Assembly: GCA_964640995.1 (NCBI GenBank)
Contig: CAZXJJ010000001.1
Location: forward strand, 124,001-188,000
Direction of reading: 5' to 3'
DNA length: 64,000 bases
Origin: JAAYUH01 sp964640995
GTDB lineage: Bacteria; Caldisericota; Caldisericia; B22-G15
Part shown: one piece after another, positions 40,689-49,818 of the stretch
Numbering within the stretch: position 1 is the first letter of the stretch
How the letters are laid out: each line of letters begins with the position of its first letter
Program-made: the position numbers and the translations under genes
The notes under the pieces: model-generated
Told to the model about the DNA's origin: nothing
The model's database searches: none
What the model saw: the letters and a program-made list of their open reading frames with translations, nothing else

Positions 40689-42284
40689 ATGATTTTAAGG
40701 CCTATTTTTGAGGAAAAATTTAAAAAATTTAATCTTCCTTTAGAAAATTTAAATTTGACCATACCGAAAAACAAAAATTATGGAGATATTTCAACAGATT
40801 TTTTGATAAACATAAAAGATAAATCCTTAAAAGAAGAGATTAAAAAAGAGTTTGAGAAAGATAAATTTTTTAAAAAAGTTGAACTGGTTGAACCAGGTTT
40901 TCTTAATTTGTTTTTTTCTGAAGATTTTTATAAATATTTCATAGAAAAACTTTTAAATGAAGGAGTAAATTATTTAAAAGATTCTTTGAAATCAAACAAA
41001 AAAATTCAAATTGAATTTGTATCTGCAAATCCAACAGGACCCCTTACTCTTGGAAATGGAAGAAATGCTGTTATAGGTGATGTTCTTGCAAATACTTTTT
41101 CTTATCTTGGTTTTAATGTTCAAAGAGAGTACTATTTTAATGATGCAGGAAAAAAGGTTGAACTTCTTGTTGATTCAGTTTATTCGAGAATGAAAGAAAT
41201 TTTGGGCGAAAATTTTGTCTTTCCAGAGGATGGATATAGAGGAGAATATATAATTCAAATTGCTAAAGATTTAATAGATAATGGTAAGAGAGATTTATTA
41301 AATGATAGAGAAAAATTAAAAGAAGAAGTTTTAAATATAATAATTGGTTGGATTAAAAAAGATCTTTCTGCTTTTGGAGTTCACTTTGATAACTTTTTCT
41401 CAGAAAATGAAATGAGAAGAAGGGGCGAAGTGGAAGAGGTTTTGAAAATTTTAAAAGAAAAAGAGATGAGTTATGAAAAAGATGAAGCTATTTGGTTTAA
41501 ATCAACTCTATTTGGAGATGAGAAAGATAGAGTTTTAGTTAAAAGCGATGGTGAATATACATATTTTCTTACTGATATTGCATATCACATAAATAAGTGG
41601 AGAAGAGGTTTTGAACTTGTAATTGATATCTGGGGATGGGATCATATTGGTCATATTGAACCACTTAAGAATGCACTCTCTATTTTTGGAATTCCAAAAG
41701 ATTTTCTTAAAGTTATTCTTTATCAAATAGTACATCTTAAATCAGGTGGCAAAGAGATAAAAATGAGTAAAACAAGTGGCGAATTTGTTTTATTAAGAGA
41801 ACTTTTGGATGAAATTGGAAAAGACACTGTAAGATTTATATTTTTATCAAGAGCATCTGAAAGTCCACTTGATTTCGATATTGAAATAGCAAAAAAGAAA
41901 AGCATGGAAAATCCAGTTTATTACATTCAGTATGCTTATACAAGAGGAAGGGCAATAGAAAGAAAAAGATTAGAAAAAAGAATAGAAATTAACTATGAAG
42001 ATTTAGATTTTTCTTTAATAGATATTGAAAGAGAAATTATTAACAGATTAATCTATACAGAAGAAATTTTATATCAAGTTATAAATAAATATGCACCTCA
42101 CCTTTTACCATTTCATTCGCTTGAAATTTCAAAGAGATTCCACACATTTTATCATGATTTCCCAGTTCTTTCAGAAGAGAATGAAAAAATTAGGAATAGG
42201 AGATATACTATTGTTAAATGTGTTGAAATTATATTAAATATTTTGTTAAATTTAATGGGTGTATCTACACCTGAGGAGATGTAA
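40689..42284 (+). CDS. argS: Arginyl-tRNA synthetase
   Basis: 531 residues, class I synthetase. The N-terminal Add-1 domain is short. The catalytic Rossmann fold contains SANPTGPLTLGNGRN, where the HIGH signature (commonly HxGH in ArgRS) is TLGN (T120, N123), and KMSKTSGEF, the KMSKS motif. The C-terminal anticodon-binding DALR domain ends with the usual CVEIILNILLNLMGVSTPEEM-type segment. It charges tRNA-Arg. It starts at the base after the BON gene stop, and gatB begins 3 bases after it. Confidence 0.92.
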   Translation: MILRPIFEEKFKKFNLPLENLNLTIPKNKNYGDISTDFLINIKDKSLKEEIKKEFEKDKFFKKVELVEPGFLNLFFSEDFYKYFIEKLLNEGVNYLKDSLKSNKKIQIEFVSANPTGPLTLGNGRNAVIGDVLANTFSYLGFNVQREYYFNDAGKKVELLVDSVYSRMKEILGENFVFPEDGYRGEYIIQIAKDLIDNGKRDLLNDREKLKEEVLNIIIGWIKKDLSAFGVHFDNFFSENEMRRRGEVEEVLKILKEKEMSYEKDEAIWFKSTLFGDEKDRVLVKSDGEYTYFLTDIAYHINKWRRGFELVIDIWGWDHIGHIEPLKNALSIFGIPKDFLKVILYQIVHLKSGGKEIKMSKTSGEFVLLRELLDEIGKDTVRFIFLSRASESPLDFDIEIAKKKSMENPVYYIQYAYTRGRAIERKRLEKRIEINYEDLDFSLIDIEREIINRLIYTEEILYQVINKYAPHLLPFHSLEISKRFHTFYHDFPVLSEENEKIRNRRYTIVKCVEIILNILLNLMGVSTPEEM

Positions 42285-42286
42285 GA

Positions 42287-43687
42287 ATGGATGATGTAAT
42301 TATTGGCCTTGAAATACATGCACAACTTAACACAGAAACAAAACTTTTCTGTTCATGTAAAATTGATTTTAATTCACCTCCAAATACAAACATATGTCCA
42401 GTTTGTCTTGGTCTTCCAGGAGCCCTTCCAACTTTAAATGAGAAAGCACTTTTATATTCACTCATGATTGCTTTAACTTTAAATTGTAATATAAATAGAA
42501 AATCTCTATTTCATAGAAAAAACTATTTTTATCCAGATCTTCCAAAAGGATATCAAATTTCTCAATATGATACTCCTCTTGCTGAAGAGGGTTATCTTTA
42601 TCTTCCTAAAAGTTGTAAAAAAGTAAGAATTAAAAGAGTCCATCTAGAAGAAGATGCTGGTAAACTCATTCATCCAGAAGATATAATTGAGGCAGGATAT
42701 TCTTATGTTGATTATAATAGATCAGGAGTTCCACTTGTTGAAATTGTTACATATCCTGATTTATCATCACCAGAGGAAGCAGTTGAATTTCTTGAAGAGT
42801 TAAGATTAATTTTAATTTATCTTGGGGTTTCAACTGGAAATATGGAGGAGGGAGCCTTAAGGTGTGATGCAAATATTTCTATAAAAGGACATTCAAGATG
42901 TGAAGTAAAAAATATGAACTCATTTAGATCTGTAAAAAGGGCGCTTTTATATGAGATAGAAAGACAAGGAGAGTTAATAGAAAAGGGAGAAGAGGTTATT
43001 CAAGAAACAAGGCACTTTAATGAGAGTGATGGTAAAACATATTCAATGAGAGGAAAAGAAGAGGCAGAAGATTATAGGTATTTTCCAGATCCAGATCTTC
43101 CACCACTAGTTATAGATGATAAAATTTTAATGAAAGCAAAAGAAAATATAAAAGAGTTACCACAAAATATAAGAGAAAAATTAAAAGTTTTTTCTCTTAG
43201 TGAAACTGAAATTGAAACTCTTGTATCAAATTTAAATATAAAAGAATTTTTCTTTAAAACTCTTTCTTTTTTTAATGAACCAAAAGTAATTTCAAATTGG
43301 CTATTGACAGATATTTTAGGTTATATGAATGAGAAAAGTTTGGAAACTATTCCATTTAAACCAGAAGATTTTGCAGAATCTCTTAAGTTGTTTAATGAAA
43401 AAAAGATTTCATCAAAAATATTAAAAAGAATAATTGAACTTCTTTTCGAAGGAAAATCACTTGAGTATATAATTAAAAATGAAAATATAATGCCGATAAC
43501 CTCAAAAGAAGAAATAAGAAAATATGTTTTGGAGGTTATGAAAGAAAATATTAAAGTAGTTGAAGATTATAAAAAAGGGAAAGAGAAAGTTTTGCAATTT
43601 TTAATAGGTCAAGCAATGGCTAAAAGCAAAGGAAGGTTAGATCCAGATTTATTAAAAGAAATTTTTATTGAGGAGTTGAAAAAATGA
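42287..43687 (+). CDS. gatB: Aspartyl/glutamyl-tRNA amidotransferase subunit B
   Basis: 466 residues. The N-terminal catalytic domain begins VIIGLEIHAQLNTETKLFC, with zinc-type cysteines (CSC, CPVC) and GLPGALPTLNEKA; HLEEDAGKL and YRYFPDPDLPPL follow. The C-terminal YqeY-like tail domain binds tRNA. With GatA and GatC (not in this window) it converts Glu-tRNA-Gln and/or Asp-tRNA-Asn to the amide form. It overlaps dnaE by 4 bases (ATGA). Confidence 0.95.
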   Translation: MDDVIIGLEIHAQLNTETKLFCSCKIDFNSPPNTNICPVCLGLPGALPTLNEKALLYSLMIALTLNCNINRKSLFHRKNYFYPDLPKGYQISQYDTPLAEEGYLYLPKSCKKVRIKRVHLEEDAGKLIHPEDIIEAGYSYVDYNRSGVPLVEIVTYPDLSSPEEAVEFLEELRLILIYLGVSTGNMEEGALRCDANISIKGHSRCEVKNMNSFRSVKRALLYEIERQGELIEKGEEVIQETRHFNESDGKTYSMRGKEEAEDYRYFPDPDLPPLVIDDKILMKAKENIKELPQNIREKLKVFSLSETEIETLVSNLNIKEFFFKTLSFFNEPKVISNWLLTDILGYMNEKSLETIPFKPEDFAESLKLFNEKKISSKILKRIIELLFEGKSLEYIIKNENIMPITSKEEIRKYVLEVMKENIKVVEDYKKGKEKVLQFLIGQAMAKSKGRLDPDLLKEIFIEELKK

Positions 43688-46600
43688 GTAGTTTTGTCCA
43701 TCTTCACCTCCACACTGAATATTCACTTCTTGATGGATTAATAAAATTTGATGACCTTTTTGAAAAATTAAAAAAACTAAATATGGATTCTGTGGGAATA
43801 ACAGACCATGGTGGTCTTTATGGAGTCATTCCATTTTATAAAAAAGCAAGAGAGTTGGGAATTAAACCTATAATTGGAGTTGAACTTTATTTTTCTCCAA
43901 CATCAAGACATGAGAAAAAAGGCAAAGAAGATAGAGAAAATTATCACATACTTCTTTTTGCAAAAGATTATGAAGGATACTCAAATTTATCAAAAATAGT
44001 AACAATATCTCATCTTGAAGGATTTTATTACAAACCAAGAATAGATATAGAGGTTTTAAAAAATTATAACAAAGGTTTAATTCTTACAACTTCTTGTGTT
44101 AAAGGTGAAATACCTTCCTATATTCTTGAAGGAAGATATGAAGATGCTAAAAAAAGAGTTTATGAATTTAAATATATATTTGGTGATGATTTTTATATTG
44201 AATTACAAGATCACAACTTAAGAGAAGAAAAAGAGGTTTTACCAAAACTTATACAACTTGCAAAAGAGACTAACACTAAAATTTTTGCCTCAAATGATGT
44301 TCATTATTTAAACAGAGAAGATGCAAAAGTTCATGGAATACTTCTTTGTGTTCAAACTCAAACAACAATTGATAACCCTGATAGATTAAAATTTGAAACA
44401 GATGAATTTTATTTGAAATCTTTTGAGGAGATGTGGTCTCTATTTAAAGAAATTCCAGAAGCAATTTATAATACAATTGAAATAAAAGATAAATGTAATT
44501 TAGAAATACCACTTCAAGTTCCAAAACTTCCAAAATTTCCTCTAAAAGAAGGAGAAAATCCTTTTGAAGTATTAAAAAATTTATGTGAAAAAGCACTTCC
44601 TGAAAGATACGAAAAAATAACCGATGAGATAAGAGATAGACTTTCTATGGAACTAAAAACAATTCATGATATGGGATTTTCAGATTATTTTCTAATTGTT
44701 AGTGATTTTGTATGTTATGCTAAAAAAAATGGAATAAGAGTTGGTCCTGGAAGAGGTAGTGCTGCTGGAAGTATTGTGTCTTATCTTCTTGGAATTACAG
44801 ATGTTAATCCACTTGAATATAATCTTCTTTTTGAAAGATTTTTGAATCCACAAAGAATTTCTTTGCCTGATATTGATATAGATTTTGCCGATGATAGAAG
44901 AGATGAAGTTATAAATTATGTAAGAAGAAAATATGGTGAAGATAGAGTAGCACAAATTGCGACATTTGGAAAAATGGAAGCAAGGGGTACAATTAGAGAT
45001 GTTGGTAGAGTTTTAAATTATCCTGTTTCAGAAATGGATAGAATAGCAAAACTTATTCCATTTGGTTTAAGTTTCAAAGAAGCGCTTGAAAAAGAGCCAC
45101 TATTACTAAAAGAGATGAATGTTGATGATAAAAAGAAGGAACTTTTTGAAATTGCTATGAAACTTGAAGGAATAAATAGAAACTTTTCAACTCACGCAGC
45201 AGGAGTTGTTATTGGTGAAGGACCACTCTCCCAAATTGTTCCACTTCAATTAACAAAAGATAGAGGCATAACAACTCAATATGATAAAGATTCATTAGAA
45301 GATTTAGGACTTTTAAAAATAGACTTCCTTGGTTTAAGAACTTTAACTGTAATTGATGAAACAATCAAATTAATCAAAGAGAGAAAAGGATTTGATATCA
45401 ATATTGAAAAACTTCCTCTTGATGATGAAAAAACTTTTTCTCTTTTAAGAGAAGGAAAAACAGTTGGGGTTTTCCAACTTGAATCTTTTGGAATGAGAAG
45501 AGTGCTTTCAAGTTTGAAACCAACAAATATTGAAGATATTATTGCAGTTTTATCATTATATAGACCTGGAACTCTTAAATCTGGTCAAGTTGAAGAGTAT
45601 ATAAAAAGAAAAAATTCAAATGAAAAATATGAGGTACTTCATCAATTAGTTGAGGATATTTTAAAACCAACATATGGAATTATGGTATATCAGGAGCAGG
45701 TAATGCAGGTTGCTCAAAAGTTAGCAGGTTACACTCTTGCTGAAGCGGATTTATTAAGAAAAGCAATTGGAAAAAAGAAAAAAGATTTAATGGAGAAAAT
45801 AAAAGAAGATTTTATCTCAAGATGTATAAATAATAAGATAGACAAAATAACAGCAGAGAAAATCTTCAATTATATTGAAAAATTTGCAGAATATGGATTT
45901 AACAAATCTCATAGTACAGCATATGCTATGATTTCTTATCAAACAGCATACCTTAAAGCAAATTATCCTCATGAATATTTTGTTTCTCTTCTCTCTTCTG
46001 TTGCAGGAAATGAAGACAAAGAAGAGGTTTATATAAAGGATGCTGAAAGTTTTGGATTAAAAATTTTACCTCCACATATAAATAAATCTCAAATCTATTT
46101 TACACTTGAAGATGAGGGAATAAGATTTGGTTTTGCAGCAATTAAAAATGTTGGTGAAAATGCAGCAGTTGAAATTATTAATGAGAGAAAAAAAAGTGAA
46201 TTTAGGTCTTTTTATGACTTTTTATCAAGATGCAAGAATACAAGAATTAATAAAAAAGTCATTGAGGCACTCATAAAGAGTGGCGCATTTGATGAATTTT
46301 CAAAAGATAGAGCAGCTCTTTTTGAAGAACTTCAAAGTGAGGAGAAATCAAAGCCAATGTTATTTAATGAGGTTCCGCAAAAAAAGAGAAAAATAGATCA
46401 GAGTAAAATTCTTGAATGGGAAAAAGAGGCTTTTGGTTTTTATTTTAATGGTCACCCATTAAAATTTTATCTTGAAAAATTAAGAAAGAGTGAAGTTAAA
46501 ATTTCAGATTTACCACTTTTAGAAAGTGGAAAAATTGTTAATATAATAGGAACTATTGTTTCCTTTAAGCACCATTCAACAAAAAAGGGTGAGGGATTTT

Positions 46601-47076
46601 TAAAATTTGTTATTGAAGATGAGAGTGGAAAAATAGATGTTTTAGTTTTTAATTCTCAAATTGATACAATTGAAAATTATTTAAGAAAAGAGGGGTTAAT
46701 TAAAATTGAAGGTGAACTTAAAATTGAAGATGAAAGAATTTCAATTAGACTAACAAAATTTATTGAATTTATACATAAAAGTGAACTTGATGAGAAAATA
46801 AAAGATCTTGATATAAAAGAAGAAAATAAAACAATCTTTCATCTTTATATAAATTTAAAGAAAGATCATTTGAAAGATGAGATTCTTGAAAAGTTATCAA
46901 ATTCATTAAAAGAGAATAGAGGCAATACACTTGTTACAATATATTTACAAATAAATGGAAAAAAAGTTGAGGTTTCTCTTTCAGAAAAATTTATGGTTAA
47001 TCTTTCACCATCACTTCTTTCAAATTTATCTAAAATAATTGGAATCGAGAACTTTTATTATAAAGAGATATCTTAA
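43684..47076 (+). CDS. dnaE: DNA polymerase III catalytic subunit alpha
   Basis: 1130 residues. An N-terminal PHP domain (HLHLHTEYSLLDG, ITDHGGLYG, SNDVHYL) retains metal ligands, implying possible proofreading or structural metal sites. The polymerase core holds GPGRGSAAGSIVSYLLGI and the catalytic aspartates in PDIDIDFADDRRDEV. Downstream are the tandem helix-hairpin-helix and a C-terminal OB domain at ~950-1060 (GTIVSFKHHSTKKGEG). It is the replicative polymerase. It overlaps gatB and precedes the phosphofructokinase gene by 20 bases. Confidence 0.96.
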   Translation: MSSFVHLHLHTEYSLLDGLIKFDDLFEKLKKLNMDSVGITDHGGLYGVIPFYKKARELGIKPIIGVELYFSPTSRHEKKGKEDRENYHILLFAKDYEGYSNLSKIVTISHLEGFYYKPRIDIEVLKNYNKGLILTTSCVKGEIPSYILEGRYEDAKKRVYEFKYIFGDDFYIELQDHNLREEKEVLPKLIQLAKETNTKIFASNDVHYLNREDAKVHGILLCVQTQTTIDNPDRLKFETDEFYLKSFEEMWSLFKEIPEAIYNTIEIKDKCNLEIPLQVPKLPKFPLKEGENPFEVLKNLCEKALPERYEKITDEIRDRLSMELKTIHDMGFSDYFLIVSDFVCYAKKNGIRVGPGRGSAAGSIVSYLLGITDVNPLEYNLLFERFLNPQRISLPDIDIDFADDRRDEVINYVRRKYGEDRVAQIATFGKMEARGTIRDVGRVLNYPVSEMDRIAKLIPFGLSFKEALEKEPLLLKEMNVDDKKKELFEIAMKLEGINRNFSTHAAGVVIGEGPLSQIVPLQLTKDRGITTQYDKDSLEDLGLLKIDFLGLRTLTVIDETIKLIKERKGFDINIEKLPLDDEKTFSLLREGKTVGVFQLESFGMRRVLSSLKPTNIEDIIAVLSLYRPGTLKSGQVEEYIKRKNSNEKYEVLHQLVEDILKPTYGIMVYQEQVMQVAQKLAGYTLAEADLLRKAIGKKKKDLMEKIKEDFISRCINNKIDKITAEKIFNYIEKFAEYGFNKSHSTAYAMISYQTAYLKANYPHEYFVSLLSSVAGNEDKEEVYIKDAESFGLKILPPHINKSQIYFTLEDEGIRFGFAAIKNVGENAAVEIINERKKSEFRSFYDFLSRCKNTRINKKVIEALIKSGAFDEFSKDRAALFEELQSEEKSKPMLFNEVPQKKRKIDQSKILEWEKEAFGFYFNGHPLKFYLEKLRKSEVKISDLPLLESGKIVNIIGTIVSFKHHSTKKGEGFLKFVIEDESGKIDVLVFNSQIDTIENYLRKEGLIKIEGELKIEDERISIRLTKFIEFIHKSELDEKIKDLDIKEENKTIFHLYINLKKDHLKDEILEKLSNSLKENRGNTLVTIYLQINGKKVEVSLSEKFMVNLSPSLLSNLSKIIGIENFYYKEIS

Positions 47077-47096
47077 AAAATAAGGAGGTAATATAT

Positions 47097-48116
47097 ATGA
47101 GAATCGGAGTTTTAACTGGTGGAGGAGATTGTCCAGGTTTAAATTCAACAATAAGAGCGGTTTTTTATAGAAGTTTGAATTATGGATTTGAAGTTTTTGG
47201 TTTCTTTGATGGATGGAAAGGGTTAATTGAAGATAGTGGAAAATTTCTTTCTCTTCAAGATGTTGAAGATATTTTAAATTTAGGTGGAACAATTTTATAC
47301 TCTTCAAGAACAAATCCATTTAAAGAGGAAAATGGAGTCGAAAGAATTTTAGAGACATTAAAAAAAGAAAAAATAGATGCTTTAATTGCAATTGGTGGAG
47401 ATGATACTTTAAGTGTTGCAGCAAAACTATATGAAGGATATAAAGTTAATACAGTCGGAGTACCTAAAACAATGGACAATGATGTTTTTGGTACAGATTA
47501 TACTTTTGGTTTTGATTCTGCAACAACAATTTCAATGGATGCTCTTGAAAAGTTAAAAGATACTGCAAAAGCAATGAAAAGAATTTTAATTCTTGAGGTC
47601 ATGGGAAGAGAAGCAGGATGGGTTGCTCTATTTACAGGTCTTGCAGGTGGTGCAGATGTGACAGTAATACCAGAAGAAAAATTTGAAAAAGATAAATTTA
47701 TTGAAAAGGTTAAAAGAGCATTTGAAAGAAAAGGATATGCCCTAATTTGTGTATCTGAGGGTGTTGAATTTGCTGAGAGGGAAGATGTTGAAGTTGATGC
47801 CTTTGGACATAAACTACTTCAAGAGAGAGGAGTTGGGAATTATCTTGGGAAAATAATAAAAGATGAGTTAGATATAAATACAAGAGTTGCTCAAATTGGT
47901 CATGTTCAGAGAGGTGGAGCACCAACTCTTTTTGATAGAATTCTTACAATAAGATTAGGAATTAAGGCAGTTGATATGGTTAAAAATAGTGAATTTGGAA
48001 GAATGGCAACACTTTTAAATGGTGAAATAACATCAATTCCACTTAAAGATGTTTTAAATAAAACAAAAAGAGTTGATGATTATTGGATATTAATTAAAAA
48101 TGTTTTTGAGATATAG
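47097..48116 (+). CDS. pfp: PPi-type 6-phosphofructokinase
   Basis: 339 residues with the PfkA fold. It begins GVLTGGGDCPGLNSTIRAV. The two residues that distinguish phosphate donors are D103 (GGDD instead of GGDG) and K124 (VPKTMDND instead of LPGTIDND); both are the pyrophosphate-dependent state. Other active-site blocks are GREAGWVALFTGLAGGAD and GHVQRGGAPT. It should convert fructose 6-phosphate and PPi to the 1,6-bisphosphate, reversibly. AAGGAGGT precedes the ATG; it abuts the histidine kinase gene. Confidence 0.9.
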   Translation: MRIGVLTGGGDCPGLNSTIRAVFYRSLNYGFEVFGFFDGWKGLIEDSGKFLSLQDVEDILNLGGTILYSSRTNPFKEENGVERILETLKKEKIDALIAIGGDDTLSVAAKLYEGYKVNTVGVPKTMDNDVFGTDYTFGFDSATTISMDALEKLKDTAKAMKRILILEVMGREAGWVALFTGLAGGADVTVIPEEKFEKDKFIEKVKRAFERKGYALICVSEGVEFAEREDVEVDAFGHKLLQERGVGNYLGKIIKDELDINTRVAQIGHVQRGGAPTLFDRILTIRLGIKAVDMVKNSEFGRMATLLNGEITSIPLKDVLNKTKRVDDYWILIKNVFEI

Positions 48117-49802
48117 ATGAAATTTTTTAATTCATTAAGTTTTCAAGTAATTGTTTCATTCTTTGTTGTTGTGATTATTTCAACCTTCCTTCTCGGTTCA
48201 ATTATGATTAGAACTATGGAGGAAAATCTTTGGAAAGCCGAAGAAGAAAAATTAACAACAATAGCAAAACAACTTGAGATTGCTTACACAAGAATAATTG
48301 AAAGATTAATAACAACTGCTTCAATTCAAAAGATAGATTTAAAAACAGCAAAAAGGTTATATCTTGAAAGGTCTTTAGAAGATTATACATATACAATTCA
48401 TGAACAGAACACTCTTTATGGTGTTGGATATTTTATCTATGGAGATTATTTTAATAGACCTGTTGCTTTTTATGAATCAACATCCACATTTTCAGAAAAA
48501 TATAGAGTTGTTTTACCTCTTTATGAATTTGGAGAAGAGACAGGGTATGTTTGGGTAGAGGAACCTAAAGAGGTTGTTTATTCAAAAATTAATCAACTAA
48601 AATTAACTCAAAGAAATATACTTTATATTGTTGTTTTAATTTCTGGTCTCTTTGCAATTTACATTTCAACAATTTTTGTAAGAAAAGTAACAGTTATCAA
48701 AAAAGGTCTTGAAAATTTAAAAGGAGATCTCTCTTATAAACTTCCTAAAATGTCTGGTGAGATGGGTGAAATTAGTTTTGCAATAAATGACCTTGCTCAA
48801 ACTCTTCTTATAACAAGAAGTAATTCAGAAAAAATACTTGAAACAATAAATTCAGGAGTTCTTGTAATTACAAAAGATGGAAAGATAAAAGACCTAAATA
48901 GGGCATTTGAAAAACTTTTAGATTTAAAGAAAAAAGATATTCTTGAGAAAAATTTTAACTCAATCCCAATTCTAAAGGAACTTCTTTTAGATATATTTGA
49001 AAAAGGGACATTAACAGAAAAAAGAGTAAAAATTGGAAAAGAAGAAAAAATATTTAATATATTTTCAACTCCTTTTAACACAGATGAGATTTTAATAACA
49101 GTTGAAGATGTTACCGAAGAGATTAAACTTCTTGAAGAGAAGAGAAAAACTGAAGCATTAAAAACACTAGGAATTTTCACAACTGGTGTTGCTCATGAAA
49201 TAAGGAATCCTTTAACTGCAATAAAAGGTTTTGCTCAAATTCTTGAGAAGAAATTTGAAAATGATGGAGATGAATTAAAATATACAAGAACAATTTTAAA
49301 TGAAGTTAAAAGATTAGAAGAAATTGTTAAAGATTTACTTATGTATGGAAGACCATCGCCTCCAAATAAAGTTTTATCAAATATATCAAGTGTAATAAAA
49401 GATTCAATTTCTCTTCTTCAAGAAAAAATAAGTGAAAAAAATATAAGTGTTGATTTAGATATAAATTATGATCCAAAATTTAATATTGATCCAAAACAAA
49501 TGGAGCAAGTTTTACTCAATTTAATTTTAAATGCAATTGAAAGTTCTGATTATAATGGAAAAATAATTATAAAAACAAAAAAATTTGAAGAAGGAATTCT
49601 GTTAGAAGTTAAAGATTTTGGCTTTGGAATAAAAGAAGAAGATAAAGAAAAAATTTTTACTCCATTTTTTACAACAAAAGAAAAAGGAACAGGTTTAGGA
49701 CTTCCTATCTCACAAAAGTTAGTCGAGATGCATAATGGAAGGATATGGTTTAATTCTGACCAAAATGGTACAAGTTTTTTTGTGTATTTACCATTAATTT
49801 AA
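48117..49802 (+). CDS. Membrane sensor histidine kinase, NtrB-like
   Basis: 561 residues. Two membrane helices (~8-30 and ~163-183) flank an extracytoplasmic sensor of ~130 residues; a HAMP segment and a PAS domain (SGVLVITKDGKIKDLNRAF) follow. HisKA has H360 in VAHEIRNPLTAIKGFAQIL. The HATPase has LNLILNAIES (N-box), DFGFGIKEEDKEKIF (G1), FTTKEKGTGLGL (F/G2). Its partner is the sigma-54-type regulator encoded 16 bases downstream. Starts at the base after the phosphofructokinase stop. Confidence 0.92.
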   Translation: MKFFNSLSFQVIVSFFVVVIISTFLLGSIMIRTMEENLWKAEEEKLTTIAKQLEIAYTRIIERLITTASIQKIDLKTAKRLYLERSLEDYTYTIHEQNTLYGVGYFIYGDYFNRPVAFYESTSTFSEKYRVVLPLYEFGEETGYVWVEEPKEVVYSKINQLKLTQRNILYIVVLISGLFAIYISTIFVRKVTVIKKGLENLKGDLSYKLPKMSGEMGEISFAINDLAQTLLITRSNSEKILETINSGVLVITKDGKIKDLNRAFEKLLDLKKKDILEKNFNSIPILKELLLDIFEKGTLTEKRVKIGKEEKIFNIFSTPFNTDEILITVEDVTEEIKLLEEKRKTEALKTLGIFTTGVAHEIRNPLTAIKGFAQILEKKFENDGDELKYTRTILNEVKRLEEIVKDLLMYGRPSPPNKVLSNISSVIKDSISLLQEKISEKNISVDLDINYDPKFNIDPKQMEQVLLNLILNAIESSDYNGKIIIKTKKFEEGILLEVKDFGFGIKEEDKEKIFTPFFTTKEKGTGLGLPISQKLVEMHNGRIWFNSDQNGTSFFVYLPLI

Positions 49803-49803
49803 A

Positions 49804-49812
49804 TGGTATAAT
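49804..49812 (+). promoter_or_regulatory. Extended -10 promoter, leaderless response-regulator gene
   Basis: TGgTATAAT, with the -10 ending 6 bases before ATG 49819, predicting a transcript that starts at the initiation codon. No Shine-Dalgarno is present. Confidence 0.5.
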
Positions 49813-49818
49813 TGTTTT

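Noticed and set aside
44692..44955. Antisense open frame inside dnaE
   Set aside because: It is opposite the polymerase active-site region, is low-complexity, and has no start signal.
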